The position numbers and the translations under genes were made by a program. From NCBI RefSeq assembly GCF_002368295.1, contig NZ_AP018248.1, forward strand, positions 372,001 to 436,000: 64,000 nt of DNA, written 5' to 3'. Source of the DNA: Tolypothrix tenuis PCC 7101. Its GTDB lineage: Bacteria > Cyanobacteriota > Cyanobacteriia > Cyanobacteriales > Nostocaceae. Numbering within the stretch: position 1 is the first letter of the stretch; each line of letters opens with the position of its first letter. The notes below the pieces were generated by a model that worked only from the letters and a program-made list of their open reading frames with translations, had not been told where the DNA came from and searched no databases. Positions 17,284 to 25,935 of the stretch are shown here, one piece after another.

Positions 17284-18267
17284 CTACTTTCGCTCAAATA
17301 ATGAGATTAAAGGGTGATGAGATACTAGATGTTGATTGAGAGTTTCCAGGGCTGTTTGCTGATGGCAGACATGAGCATCAATGAATAAACCAATCATTTC
17401 TGCTATCACATTTCGTAGTTGCTCTTCTGGTTGAGTTGCTGGAAAATCTAAGTAAGGTGTACCCGTGGTGGAATCAAAGGGATAGGCAATAGAAAAATGG
17501 TTGGCACCCTCTAAAAGCAGCAAATAATTATCTCCTCTATGACTAGAGATTGCTTCTTTGAATGTTCTGACTATTGGGGTTGTTGGATATTCCCAATTAA
17601 TTCCATAACGATTGCTGCTTTGAAAAATTACGCCATCACAAGTGCCGCCAATTAACATTAGTGGTACAGCATTAGGCAAGGGTAAGATTGTGCCGGATGG
17701 ATATCCTATCTGTACGCCTGCTGCGGTATGAGCACCATAGGCAAAAGACGCTACAACTTGGGGAACAAACTGTGGATTTGCACTTTCGATTGCAACTCTA
17801 CCCCCAGCAGAATGACCTCCTAAAATAATATGCTGTAAATCAAGCAATCCAGCTAGAACACCCTCTGATTGTAAACGCTCTAATTCGGATAGTAATGTTG
17901 ATAAAGCCCAGGCTGTTGGCCCTGAACCATAGGTGTTTGGAGTCAACATTTTAATATCAACACCAGGGGTTAAAGACACCATTCCCGGTAAATTTTGGGC
18001 AACCCAGGAAAATGTCACAACTACAAGCCCACGTTCTGCCAATTTAACAGCAAGCCATTGATATATTTCAGGGCCACAGTTGATGCCGTTAAAAAAAATT
18101 ACTACTTTAAAGGGAGCCAGTTGAGAATCAGCAGGAACAATACCCATATCTTGTTCCTGATTACTACCTGACATTTGACCTGGATAGAAAACTTTCAAGT
18201 GAATGGTGTCATATGGGGGGAAAGCATCTTCGACTTTGGTAGCGTGGAAAAATGCTCGAACGCTCAT
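17284..18267 (-). CDS. Alpha/beta hydrolase, substrate unknown
   Basis: A 327-residue alpha/beta-hydrolase-fold protein. The nucleophile elbow GGHSAGGRVA is at about residues 156-165, after a buried strand; an oxyanion-hole region VVIFFNGINCGPEIYQWLA lies at about 54-72, and a likely acid/His pair comes from GGTCDGV and LLEGANHFSIA. The architecture resembles chlorophyllase or PAF-acetylhydrolase-like esterases. Chlorophyllase-like activity is tempting beside hemH, but this is inference only. No signal peptide. Reverse strand, 52 bases before the codirectional methyltransferase, possibly one unit (methyltransferase first). Confidence 0.88.
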   Translation of the reverse strand: MSVRAFFHATKVEDAFPPYDTIHLKVFYPGQMSGSNQEQDMGIVPADSQLAPFKVVIFFNGINCGPEIYQWLAVKLAERGLVVVTFSWVAQNLPGMVSLTPGVDIKMLTPNTYGSGPTAWALSTLLSELERLQSEGVLAGLLDLQHIILGGHSAGGRVAIESANPQFVPQVVASFAYGAHTAAGVQIGYPSGTILPLPNAVPLMLIGGTCDGVIFQSSNRYGINWEYPTTPIVRTFKEAISSHRGDNYLLLLEGANHFSIAYPFDSTTGTPYLDFPATQPEEQLRNVIAEMIGLFIDAHVCHQQTALETLNQHLVSHHPLISLFERK

Positions 18268-18319
18268 ACCCTAAAAATTTGATTTACTTCGGTTTAGTTA
18301 ATTTTAGCGAAATATGATC

Positions 18320-18946
18320 TCATGATTTTTTAGCTTGAATTACTTGTAAACTTCCACCAGCATATAAAGTTGTCTTACTAACTTCAAAGCCGATTTCTGT
18401 TAACAATTTTGGCAAATCTGTCTTGATTAATTGCCAGGCTGTTTCTGTCTCAAACAACAGCAAAAACAGTGATACTCCAGGCCAAAATATGGGATTGGTG
18501 GGAGCGTGAAAATCTACTAATGTAAATACACCCCCTGGTTTCAGAACTCGATAAACCTCACTAATAATTTGCTGCAATTGCTGAGGTTCCATTTCGTGTA
18601 ATGCCACACTTGTATGCACTACATCAAATTCACCATCTGCAAAGGGCATATTTTCTGCAAATGCTTCCACATAGAAGGCGCTAGGTACATTTTGCTTCGC
18701 CCGCTTCAAAGATAAGGGAGATGCATCCAGCCCTGTTACGTTTTGTGAAAGTTTTACTAAAAATTGTGTAGCTTGACCACTACCGCAACATAAATCTAAA
18801 ATCTTGCTGTCTGAGGAAATGGTTAAGCCTTGCAAAGCTAGTTGCCGAAACCGAGTTTCACCGCCTACACTTAACGCCGCTAAACCAGATATGCCGTCAT
18901 ATAACCACTGATAACGATAACTCCAGTCTCTTAAAATTGTTGCCAT
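18320..18946 (-). CDS. Class I SAM-dependent methyltransferase
   Basis: A 208-residue Rossmann-fold methyltransferase. The SAM-binding motif I ILDLCCGSGQATQFL is at about residues 49-63, followed by LDASPLSLKRA (motif II acid), FDVVHTSVALHEM (about 108-120) and the post-motif LKPGGVFTLVDFHAP. This layout matches the methyltransferase-11 / UbiE-like group acting on small molecules or quinones; the substrate is unknown. ATG at 18946. It is upstream of, and on the same strand as, the alpha/beta hydrolase, and divergent from hemH (94 bases), so the promoters probably overlap. Confidence 0.9.
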   Translation of the reverse strand: MATILRDWSYRYQWLYDGISGLAALSVGGETRFRQLALQGLTISSDSKILDLCCGSGQATQFLVKLSQNVTGLDASPLSLKRAKQNVPSAFYVEAFAENMPFADGEFDVVHTSVALHEMEPQQLQQIISEVYRVLKPGGVFTLVDFHAPTNPIFWPGVSLFLLLFETETAWQLIKTDLPKLLTEIGFEVSKTTLYAGGSLQVIQAKKS

Positions 18947-19040
18947 GACATTATTGAGTCCTATTAACCTTTATATTTAATAAAGATATATTGTTAACAT
19001 TAGTAAAAAAAACTGAAAGGGTTGGGGGAAAGTAACTGCT

Positions 19041-20204
19041 ATGGGTCGTGTAGGCGTTTTATTACTCAATCTCGGCGGGCCAGATAAGTTAGAAGATGTT
19101 GGGCCATTTTTGTTTAACCTGTTTTCTGATCCAGAAATTATTCGCCTACCATTTCGTTGGCTGCAAAAACCCCTAGCTTGGTTTATTGCTTCACGACGTA
19201 CGAAAACCTCACAAGAAAACTACAAGCAAATTGGTGGTGGTTCGCCACTAAGACGTATTACAGAAGCGCAAGGAGAAGCGCTGAAAGAACAATTGAGAGA
19301 GTTAGGGCAAGAAGCCAATATTTATTTGGGAATGCGCTATTGGCATCCCTATACTGAAGAAGCGATCGCTCAACTAAGTCAAGATCAGATCGAACAGTTG
19401 GTTATCTTACCTCTATACCCACAATTTTCTATTAGTACCAGTGGTTCTAGCTTCCGACTTCTAGAAAAACTTTGGCAAGAAAACCCAAAAATTCAACCTC
19501 TGGAATACACTGTTATTCCTTCTTGGTATAAACGACAGGGCTATCTGCAAGCAATGGCAGAACTCATCGCCCAAGAACTCGATCAATATCCTAATCCTGA
19601 TGATGTTCATATCTTCTTCAGCGCTCATGGCGTACCGAAAAGCTACGTTGAAGAAGCAGGTGACCCCTATCAACAAGAAATTGAGGAATGTACTGTTCTG
19701 ATTATGCGTACCCTCAATCGTCCTAATGCTCATACCTTAGCGTATCAAAGTCGTGTTGGCCCTGTAGAGTGGCTGCAACCATACACTGAAGATGCTCTGA
19801 AAAAATTAGGGGAAAAAGGCGTTAAAGATTTAGTCGTCGTACCTATCAGTTTTGTCTCAGAACATATTGAGACATTGCAGGAAATTGATATTGAGTATCG
19901 TGAAATAGCTGAAGAAGCTGGGATTCACAACTTCCGGCGTGTAGCTGCTCCTAATACTCATCCAGTCTTTATTAAAGCATTAGCAGATTTGGTGATTGAT
20001 TCGCTAAAGCAGCCTAGCTTGAAGCTATCACAAGTCACCCAAATGAAGAAGAAGGTGAAAATGTACCCCCAAGAACGTTGGGAATGGGGGATTACAACCA
20101 GCGCCGAAGTCTGGAATGGCCGAATTGCCATGCTTGGCTTTATTGCTCTCATCATTGAGCTAGTCACCGGACGGGGACTGCTGCACATGATTGGCTTGTT
20201 GTAA
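19041..20204 (+). CDS. hemH: Ferrochelatase with C-terminal chlorophyll-binding-like tail
   Basis: Inserts Fe2+ into protoporphyrin IX to make heme. 387 residues, longer than the bacterial core (about 320) because of an added tail. Core marks: LLNLGGPDKLEDVGPFLFNLF at about 8-28, the metal-site His in FFSAHGVPKSYVEEAGDPY (about 192-210), and the SFVSEHIETLQEID region (about 273-286). The tail at about 348-387 contains EVWNGRIAMLGF followed by a hydrophobic helix, the CAB/HLIP signature established for cyanobacterial ferrochelatases, which anchors the enzyme to thylakoids and links it to chlorophyll supply. ATG start at 19041. Confidence 0.97.
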   Translation: MGRVGVLLLNLGGPDKLEDVGPFLFNLFSDPEIIRLPFRWLQKPLAWFIASRRTKTSQENYKQIGGGSPLRRITEAQGEALKEQLRELGQEANIYLGMRYWHPYTEEAIAQLSQDQIEQLVILPLYPQFSISTSGSSFRLLEKLWQENPKIQPLEYTVIPSWYKRQGYLQAMAELIAQELDQYPNPDDVHIFFSAHGVPKSYVEEAGDPYQQEIEECTVLIMRTLNRPNAHTLAYQSRVGPVEWLQPYTEDALKKLGEKGVKDLVVVPISFVSEHIETLQEIDIEYREIAEEAGIHNFRRVAAPNTHPVFIKALADLVIDSLKQPSLKLSQVTQMKKKVKMYPQERWEWGITTSAEVWNGRIAMLGFIALIIELVTGRGLLHMIGLL

Positions 20205-20205
20205 A

Positions 20206-20402
20206 AACTATCGGAATACGAGTAGGAGTTATCAAACTACTCGTTGAGGTTTTAACGTAACGCGAAAGTCCCTACCTTCAGCGAAGCAAGGTAGGGATGA
20301 ATAGCGGGTTACGACGATTGCATACCTGACCAAAATCAACCGCAAGGTTGATAAGGGAATGGTATGTATGAGCCCGGATTTCTCACCAAACCTCGAATGG
20401 AG
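20206..20402 (+). ncRNA. Structured RNA resembling HEARO / IscB-type omega RNA, without its nuclease gene
   Basis: Begins just after the hemH stop. Visible stems: CGAGTAG/CTACTCG (20219-20225, 20237-20243); CCCTACCTT/AAGGTAGGG (20270-20278, 20288-20296) within a longer-range GTAAC/GTTAC pair; outer GCATACC/GGTATGT (20320-20326, 20361-20367) enclosing ATCAACC-GCAA-GGTTGAT, a perfect 7-bp stem with a GNRA tetraloop (20335-20352); then GAGCCCGG and TTTCTCACC. The order CGCGAAAGTC, ACCGCAAGGT, ATGAGCC.GG.TTTCTC.ACC closely recalls IscB-associated omega RNA as I remember it. No IscB or IsrB reading frame follows. In IscB systems the guide is 5' of the scaffold, which here would be the hemH stop region. 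The family call is from memory of motifs. Confidence 0.65.
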
Positions 20403-20508
20403 GAGTAATGAGTAGTGAGTAAGGAGTAATGAGTAATGAGTAAGAATGCGCCTGTTGCTCTCTTACTTATTACTCATTACCCATTACTTATTACTCATCA
20501 TCAAACGC
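20399..20508. repeat. TGAGTAA heptamer arrays forming a long inverted repeat
   Basis: Forward TGAGTAA/GAGTAAT units (about 20401-20443) are followed after a short spacer by TTACTCA/TTACCCA units (about 20463-20500), the reverse complement, so the block can fold into one long hairpin. It separates the omega-like RNA from the IS200/IS605 element. Confidence 0.8.
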
Positions 20509-20547
20509 TTCATAAGCTTGTGAGAAATGCGGATGAGGAGTAACCGA

Positions 20548-20955
20548 TCAATCTTCTGGTGTTTCTTGAGATTGTATATATTGCTTGATTCTCTCGATTG
20601 GTGCGCCACCAGTAGAAGCAACATAATATGAACCAGACCAAAATACAGGTTTTCTATAAAAAGTAGATAAATGTTCTGAAAATTCTTTTTGGATAACTCT
20701 ACTAGACGCTGATTTTAAACTACCCACAAGAGCAGATAGATTGTTATCAGGATGAAAGTCTATTAGTAAATGAACATGGTCTATTTCACCAGAAAACTCG
20801 ATTAGTCTGCACTTGGTTTTGATACAGACATTAGCAAATATTTCATGCAACCGTTCCAAAATTGGCGCGGTTATTGTTTTGCGTCTGTACTTGGTCACAA
20901 ATACAAGATGTAGGTGAATAGAAAAAACTGAATGAGAACCTTTTCTAGGAACCAC
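20548..20955 (-). CDS. tnpA: IS200/IS605 transposase TnpA (Y1 HUH)
   Basis: A 135-residue single-strand transposase of the HUH class. The metal-binding motif DHVHLLI (His-x-His) is at about residues 59-65, and the catalytic tyrosine lies in IERIKQYIQSQ near the C-terminus. Length is normal for the family. It nicks and rejoins single-stranded IS ends with subterminal hairpins. GTG start at 20955. The last residues are polar (SQETPED). It is divergent from tnpB. Confidence 0.95.
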   Translation of the reverse strand: MVPRKGSHSVFSIHLHLVFVTKYRRKTITAPILERLHEIFANVCIKTKCRLIEFSGEIDHVHLLIDFHPDNNLSALVGSLKSASSRVIQKEFSEHLSTFYRKPVFWSGSYYVASTGGAPIERIKQYIQSQETPED

Positions 20956-21019
20956 TTGACAAGCCTATACGTCAACCGTAATATCATAAAACAAATCAAA
21001 AAAGGAGGCAAATAAATCA

Positions 21020-22372
21020 GTGGCTACAAGGCGAATGACTTTTCGGTTATACCCAAACAAGCAAATAGAACAGTCTTTGAGGTATCACCGAAAGTTACAC
21101 AAAGACTTGTACAACGCTGCTGTTTATAACAGATTTACTCAATATCAAAAATTCAATCATTCTGTTAGCTATTTCGAGCAACAGAATTGTTTACCTGCAT
21201 TTAAAGATGTTTGGACAGAGTACAAGGAAATTAACTCTCAAGCTTTACAAGCAACTCTAAAACGAGTTGATTTTGCTTTTGAAAGATGGTTTAAAAGTTT
21301 AGGTAAGCGCCCTAGATTTAAGTCTATTCGTCATTATTCTGGTTGGACATATCCAGCCAAAAGCGGGTACTCTGTTGAATCTAATGGGGAGAATGGATAC
21401 CTCAATCTCTCTATGATTGGACGTATTCAGATGCGAGGTCAGGCTAAGTTTTGGGGAACTCCTACTACTTGCACCATTGTTCACAGAAATGGTAAATGGT
21501 ACGCATCTATTACCGTTGATTTGCTAGACCAAGTTCTAAAACCAAATATTTTACCAGTTGGCGCAATTGGTATAGACTTAGGTTGTAATTCAGCATTATC
21601 AATTACCGATGGTGAAAATCATCAACAAATTGAAGCACCATTATTCTTGAGGAACGCTGAACACCTAATCAAAAAAGCTTCTAAGAGTAAAAGACGGAAG
21701 CAAGCGCCAAATAGAAATAAAAAAATCAAAGCTTCTAGAAGATGGAAAAAAGCCCAATCTAAGGTTAGCAAGATAACTCGTAAAGTTGCTAACCAGCGTC
21801 AAAATTGGGTACATCAAGTTGCATCAGAAATAGTCAGCAGTAATAGCTTCGTTGCAACTGAAAAACTAGAAGTCAAGAACATGGCTAGTAAAGCAAAGAA
21901 AGGCAAGCGCAAAAAGCAAAAAGCTGGTTTGAATAAGTCAATACTTGACGTTGGTTTTGGAATGCTTCGGAGTACCATCAAGTATAAAGTTGAGCAAATT
22001 GGTGGTGTGTTTGTAGAAGTTCCTACCAAGAAAGTAAAACCTAGTCAAACTTGCCCAAAATGCGGTCATCAGCACAAAAAGACTCTTGATATTAGAGTCC
22101 ATAATTGTGCTGTTTGCGGATATCAACAAGACCGTGATATTGCTGCTGCTGAAGTAATGCTTTACTGGGCAAAAGGCACTCTACCGGGGTTAGGAACTAG
22201 CCTCGTAGACGCAGAGTCGTCTGGCTCTACTTCATGCACCAAGGCGCGTCAGCAAGCTGGAAGTATGAAGCAACTAGGGGCGAAGAAGCGTCAAAAATCT
22301 GTGGAAGTCTCCGCTAATAACGAACTGAGGGATGTAGAAACCCACAGTTCAGGCGGAGCCAACTGTGGGTAG
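21020..22372 (+). CDS. tnpB: TnpB, RNA-guided RuvC-like endonuclease of the IS605 element
   Basis: 450 residues. N-terminal RNA-binding/helix part (about 1-180, starting MATRRMTFRLYPNK), then a split RuvC domain: motif I GAIGIDLGCN (D186), motif II SFVATEKLEVKN (E281) and motif III DRDIAAAEVM (about 371-380). The zinc-finger pairs CPKCGHQH and CAVCGYQQ (about 345-366) sit between motifs II and III. All catalytic residues are present, so it is probably active; TnpB cuts DNA using an omega RNA from the element's right end and helps retain the IS. The C-terminal ~65 residues are low-complexity and probably overlap that RNA. GTG start, with AAAGGAGG 11 bases upstream. Confidence 0.95.
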   Translation: MATRRMTFRLYPNKQIEQSLRYHRKLHKDLYNAAVYNRFTQYQKFNHSVSYFEQQNCLPAFKDVWTEYKEINSQALQATLKRVDFAFERWFKSLGKRPRFKSIRHYSGWTYPAKSGYSVESNGENGYLNLSMIGRIQMRGQAKFWGTPTTCTIVHRNGKWYASITVDLLDQVLKPNILPVGAIGIDLGCNSALSITDGENHQQIEAPLFLRNAEHLIKKASKSKRRKQAPNRNKKIKASRRWKKAQSKVSKITRKVANQRQNWVHQVASEIVSSNSFVATEKLEVKNMASKAKKGKRKKQKAGLNKSILDVGFGMLRSTIKYKVEQIGGVFVEVPTKKVKPSQTCPKCGHQHKKTLDIRVHNCAVCGYQQDRDIAAAEVMLYWAKGTLPGLGTSLVDAESSGSTSCTKARQQAGSMKQLGAKKRQKSVEVSANNELRDVETHSSGGANCG

Positions 22373-22375
22373 TTC
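22190..22375 (+). ncRNA. Putative TnpB omega RNA at IS right end
   Basis: By analogy with other IS605 elements, the RNA overlaps the last part of tnpB and ends at the right end with a guide read from the flank. What is seen: the 9-bp hairpin at 22341-22369, immediately before the tnpB stop, and a C-terminal coding region with structural rather than domain-like composition. The exact 5' end is unknown and the 3' end is approximate. Confidence 0.45.
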
Positions 22376-22451
22376 ATTCAAGACTAGGGAAAGGAAAAGT
22401 GGGAAAGAGAATAGGGATTAAAGTTGACCTTTGACCCTTGACTCTTGACTA

Positions 22452-23027
22452 TTAACTTCTAGCTTTTGAGCGTTGACGGCGATATTGCCAATACCAGTCA
22501 TACCATTGCTTGGCGCTATGAATTGCAAACCAAAGAAGGACAAAAGTGATTAATCCTCCAGGCCAAGGAGCATTAAAGGCAAATAGTACTAAAACAACGC
22601 ATAAAAAATCTTGTAGAAAGACTGCCCACAATGGTAAGCCACGTAAGCGATAAAACCAACCAACTTGCACCAGTTGAAATACCAAAGCCAACAAACCACC
22701 AATACAAGCCATTAGCCAATTTGGGGCAGATGTTGTGGAAGATACTGCTAACCCCATAATTGCGCCCACAATGGGGGACAATAATAACTCAAATATTTGT
22801 AGTACTCTCTGCCCCAAACGCTTTTTAGAAGCAAATAGCTCGAGCAAAGACCAAATGCTAAAGAAGCCTAGCAACACTGATGGCGAAATGTGAGCCAAAA
22901 GCGGAACTTTTGACCACAATTGACCTCCGTGCAACAATCCGATAATCAGTAAGGGTATACCAATTCTGATTCCTGCAGCCGCCGAAGCAGAAAGTGTGGC
23001 TAGGATATCAATCATTAGTGCATTCAA
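22452..23027 (-). CDS. DUF4126 family membrane protein
   Basis: A 191-residue integral membrane protein with the DUF4126 layout: N-terminal ATLSASAAAGIRIGIPLLIIGLLH (about 10-33), SPSVLLGFFSIWSLLELFASK, then GAIMGLAVSS and three further hydrophobic helices, ending in a basic, aromatic tail (WYDWYWQYRRQRSKAR). Function unknown; the Gly/Ala-rich first helix is typical of this family. Reverse strand, separated from purB by a repeat-containing gap. Short TTGACCCTTGACTC-type repeats precede its stop codon at about 22425-22450. Confidence 0.85.
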   Translation of the reverse strand: MNALMIDILATLSASAAAGIRIGIPLLIIGLLHGGQLWSKVPLLAHISPSVLLGFFSIWSLLELFASKKRLGQRVLQIFELLLSPIVGAIMGLAVSSTTSAPNWLMACIGGLLALVFQLVQVGWFYRLRGLPLWAVFLQDFLCVVLVLFAFNAPWPGGLITFVLLWFAIHSAKQWYDWYWQYRRQRSKARS

Positions 23028-23139
23028 TGTGCTACTAAATAGTTTTATAGTTATTAATTGTACTTGTGAAAAAATTAATCAACAGTTAGAGCTTCAATAA
23101 TTTCAGTATACTGTCTATATAATATTTTACAAAAAATCT

Positions 23140-23248
23140 ATCCGTTTTGGGGGCTAGGGACTGGGAAAAAGCAAGAGAGCAGTGGAAGCAGGGGAGAAAG
23201 AGGAAATACATATGCCCCATGCCCAATGCCCCATGCCCCATGCCCAAT
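23140..23248. repeat. GGGG-rich and CCCCATG heptamer repeats
   Basis: GGGGGCTAGGGACTGGG and purine-rich sequence (about 23150-23200), then CCCCATG/CCCAATG heptamers (about 23214-23245), between the DUF4126 gene and the 3' end of purB. No gene seen. Confidence 0.8.
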
Positions 23249-23250
23249 TT

Positions 23251-24546
23251 TTAAATCCCTAACCGTTGGTAAACCTGTTCTAAATGACGCAGGTGTTGTT
23301 GGGGGTCAAAACAAAACTCAATTTCTGCTGGCGATAACTTTTGAGTTACACGTGGGTCTTTGGTAATTAAATCGTGGAAATTGCCTTCCGGCTTGTTCCA
23401 AGCGGTATGAGCATTTTCTTGCACGATCGCATAGGCTTCTTCCCGGCTAGCTCCTTTTTCTACTAAAGCTAGTAGCACTTTTTGGCTAAATACTACACCG
23501 CCATAGCAGTTGAGATTTCTTTGCATATTCTCGGGATATACCAGCAGGTTGGTTACCAATTCAGTAATTTCTACCAGCATAAAATGGGTCAAAATACAAG
23601 CATCTGGCAAAATTACCCGTTCTACAGAACTGTGCGAAATATCTCGTTCATGCCAAAGGGCGATATCTTCTAAAGCCGCACCTGCATGACTTCTGACTAA
23701 CCGCGCCATCCCTGTTAGCCGTTCGGAACGAATGGGATTACGTTTGTGCGGCATAGCTGAAGAACCTTTTTGGCCTTTGGCGAAAAATTCTTCAACTTCG
23801 AGAACGTCTGTTTTTTGCAGATTGCGAATTTCGACAGCAAAGCGTTCAATAGATGCGGCAACTAAAGCTAATTGCTGCACATAATCGGCGTGGATATCGC
23901 GGGAAATGACTTGTGTGGAAGCAGTATCAGGTTTCAGTCCCAGTTTTTGGCAGGCGATCGCTTCTACACGTGGTTCAATATTGGCATAGGTTCCCACAGC
24001 ACCAGAAATTTTACCCACAGCAATTGTTTTGCGGAGAGTTTGCAATCTTTCTTGGTGTCGCAATACCTCTGCTAGCCACCCAGCTAACTTAAATCCAAAA
24101 GTGATGGGTTCAGCATGAATGCCATGAGAACGCCCAATCATCACCGTATTACGATGTTCTTTTGCCTTTTTACGAATCGCCTGAATTAAATCTTCGAGAC
24201 GCTGTAAAATTACATCTAAACTAGCTATCAATTGCAATGCTAAAGCTGTATCTAGCACATCAGAACTAGTTAAACCCAGGTGAATATAACGCCCAGCATC
24301 ACCAACATATTCATTGACATTTGTTAAAAAGGCGATGACATCGTGGCGGACTTCAGCTTCAATTTCTAGCACCCGCTTTGGGTCAAAATTCGCCTTTGCT
24401 TTAATCTCTTCAACTGCCTGAGATGGGATGTAACCAAGTTCAGCCTGTGCCTCACAAACAGCTATTTCTACTTGCAACCAAGTTTTCAGTTTATAGGCTT
24501 CACTCCAAAGATTACCCATTTCGGGCAAAGTATAACGCTCAATCAC
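23251..24546 (-). CDS. purB: Adenylosuccinate lyase
   Basis: Removes fumarate from SAICAR and adenylosuccinate in purine synthesis. 431 residues, normal length. Visible: MIERYTLPEMGNLWS start, EAEVRHDVIAFLTNV at about 62-76, GLTSSDVLDTALALQ (about 92-106), MIGRSHGIHAEPITFG (catalytic His region, about 136-151), and the superfamily signature GSSAMPHKRNPIRSE at about 263-277 with the catalytic Ser. Reverse strand, 41 bases downstream of the DUF421 gene, possibly cotranscribed with it. Confidence 0.97.
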   Translation of the reverse strand: MIERYTLPEMGNLWSEAYKLKTWLQVEIAVCEAQAELGYIPSQAVEEIKAKANFDPKRVLEIEAEVRHDVIAFLTNVNEYVGDAGRYIHLGLTSSDVLDTALALQLIASLDVILQRLEDLIQAIRKKAKEHRNTVMIGRSHGIHAEPITFGFKLAGWLAEVLRHQERLQTLRKTIAVGKISGAVGTYANIEPRVEAIACQKLGLKPDTASTQVISRDIHADYVQQLALVAASIERFAVEIRNLQKTDVLEVEEFFAKGQKGSSAMPHKRNPIRSERLTGMARLVRSHAGAALEDIALWHERDISHSSVERVILPDACILTHFMLVEITELVTNLLVYPENMQRNLNCYGGVVFSQKVLLALVEKGASREEAYAIVQENAHTAWNKPEGNFHDLITKDPRVTQKLSPAEIEFCFDPQQHLRHLEQVYQRLGI

Positions 24547-24586
24547 AGTCCGCCACAGAATACAACCGTCATATTTTACATTTTTA

Positions 24587-25138
24587 TTAGGGCAGATCGC
24601 TTTTTGTTTTAGATTCTTGGTTAGCTAGAGAACTAGTTTTAGAGTCGGATGTAATGACACTAATGCTACCGTCGGCTTCCATATAAGCCAACTTGACATC
24701 TGTTAAAAATTCTACACTTTGTTGGCGGAGCTTACTCATTAACTCGTCCTCTGTAATCAGTTCTCGTTCTAAATGCCGATGAATAATCCGACCATTTTTT
24801 ACCAATAACAGTGGAGGCGGATTGAGAAAACGCTGAAACTCTGGAAGTTTGTAACCTAACCAATTAAGTAAATAGCTCCAAAAAATTACGGTTCCTACTA
24901 GAATGGCTCCCTCAGTAATAGACGTGTAATTACTGGCCATTGCATTTTGAGCAGCTTCCGCGAATAAGACAACTACTAATAAATCGGTAATTCCTAGAGT
25001 TCCCATTTGTCGGCTAGGAAGCAAGCGTAAAACTGAGAACAAAGCCAGATAGACTAATGAGCCACGGATAATTAATTCCAAAATACTGATGCTAGGAACA
25101 AAGATTGCTTGCCAATCAACAAAAAAGAATTTTTCCAT
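24587..25138 (-). CDS. DUF421 / YetF-like membrane protein
   Basis: 183 residues. Three N-terminal hydrophobic helices (about 18-85) include the family's LRLLPSRQMGTLGITDLLVVVLF-type segment with conserved Arg and Asp, and the C-terminal soluble DUF421 domain follows: PPPLLLVKNGRIIHRHLERELITEDELMSKLR. The family is linked to membrane and spore or stress functions in other bacteria; no reaction is known. Start: the frame extends to 25177, but the ATG at 25138 (MEKFFFVDW) is the more natural start. Same strand as purB. Confidence 0.85.
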   Translation of the reverse strand: MEKFFFVDWQAIFVPSISILELIIRGSLVYLALFSVLRLLPSRQMGTLGITDLLVVVLFAEAAQNAMASNYTSITEGAILVGTVIFWSYLLNWLGYKLPEFQRFLNPPPLLLVKNGRIIHRHLERELITEDELMSKLRQQSVEFLTDVKLAYMEADGSISVITSDSKTSSLANQESKTKSDLP

Positions 25139-25935
25139 GATTGCTAATTTTCTTATAGTTTGATAGATGCAATACACTTGCGGGGCATTTAAAATTCAAA
25201 ATTAATTACCCTACAGGTTTGTATTAAAGCTGCGATTATGCTTGCCTTTAATAGTCGTGCCAACCTAAGTATTAATAGGATTTCACGTTTTTGCTAGTTA
25301 CCTTATCTTTTGTAATATCAACAATAATTTTGAATATATTTATTAATGGTTTTACCAGAAACATCATTTACGAAATAAAAAAATCATTACCATGTTTTAG
25401 TAGGAAATACTATAAGAATCATATTTGTTTTTTTAAATTAGTACAGTTTAATTTATTCTTCTCTGCTCGCTATTCCCTATTATCTTACTACAGAAATAAT
25501 TTCAGAAATTAAAGTAAATTTCTATAGTATTATTGATAATTGATTGTCAGAGCTTGACTTAATATACAGTAATTCTAGATAGGTCATGAACCAAAAATTA
25601 TAATAGCGAAGTGTGTTAGGAGAGGCGATCGCAGGGAAGGATCTTGCTGACACCTACAGGAGGTAGACTTCAGCTAGCCATACATAGGGTCTTGTAGACA
25701 GTAAACGCATGAGGTAGAGGGTAGTAAAAGTGTCAAGGTTTAGGAACACAAAAATTATCCTGAAAGCTTTTTATTTAATTTCTTCGATGTAGTATATAAA
25801 AGCTGATCTATGCATAAACTGTAGCTCTTTAGTGAAAAGATAAGAATCTTTTTAATTGCATATTACTTGTGTTAATAGAAGCCATTGGCGTGAGATTCTA
25901 GATAAAGTCAACACGTCACAGGAGTTTAAACAGAC
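25139..25935. other. AT-rich gap upstream of por
   Basis: About 800 bases without a convincing gene. A 73-codon forward frame at 25291-25512 is very AT-rich and lacks a ribosome binding site, so it is not called. The part nearest por (about 25620-25935) probably holds its promoter and a long leader, including the dyad-like CTACAGGAGGTAG at 25656-25668; por's own AGGAG lies about 11 bases before its ATG. Confidence 0.5.

Larger units (their letters stand above)
20510..22375. mobile_element. IS200/IS605-family insertion sequence (tnpA and tnpB divergent)
   Basis: An apparently complete IS605-type unit: a Y1 transposase on the reverse strand and TnpB on the forward strand, starts 64 bases apart. 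The right end carries the hairpin CCCACAGTT/AACTGTGGG (22341-22349, 22361-22369), typical of the subterminal hairpins that TnpA recognises. The left edge is uncertain; GCTT-CAT-AAGC near 20507-20517 is a weak candidate hairpin. IS605 elements leave no target duplication, so the boundaries cannot be fixed from this sequence alone. Both genes look intact, so it may be recent or active. Confidence 0.8.

Noticed and set aside
20255..20301. Possible C-terminal remnant of another tnpB (RKSLPSAKQGRDE-stop)
   Set aside because: The short frame is explained better as part of the structured omega-like RNA; the stem and the motifs further on extend well beyond it.
25291..25512. 73-codon frame upstream of por
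   Set aside because: Very AT-rich, low-complexity translation, no ribosome binding site.
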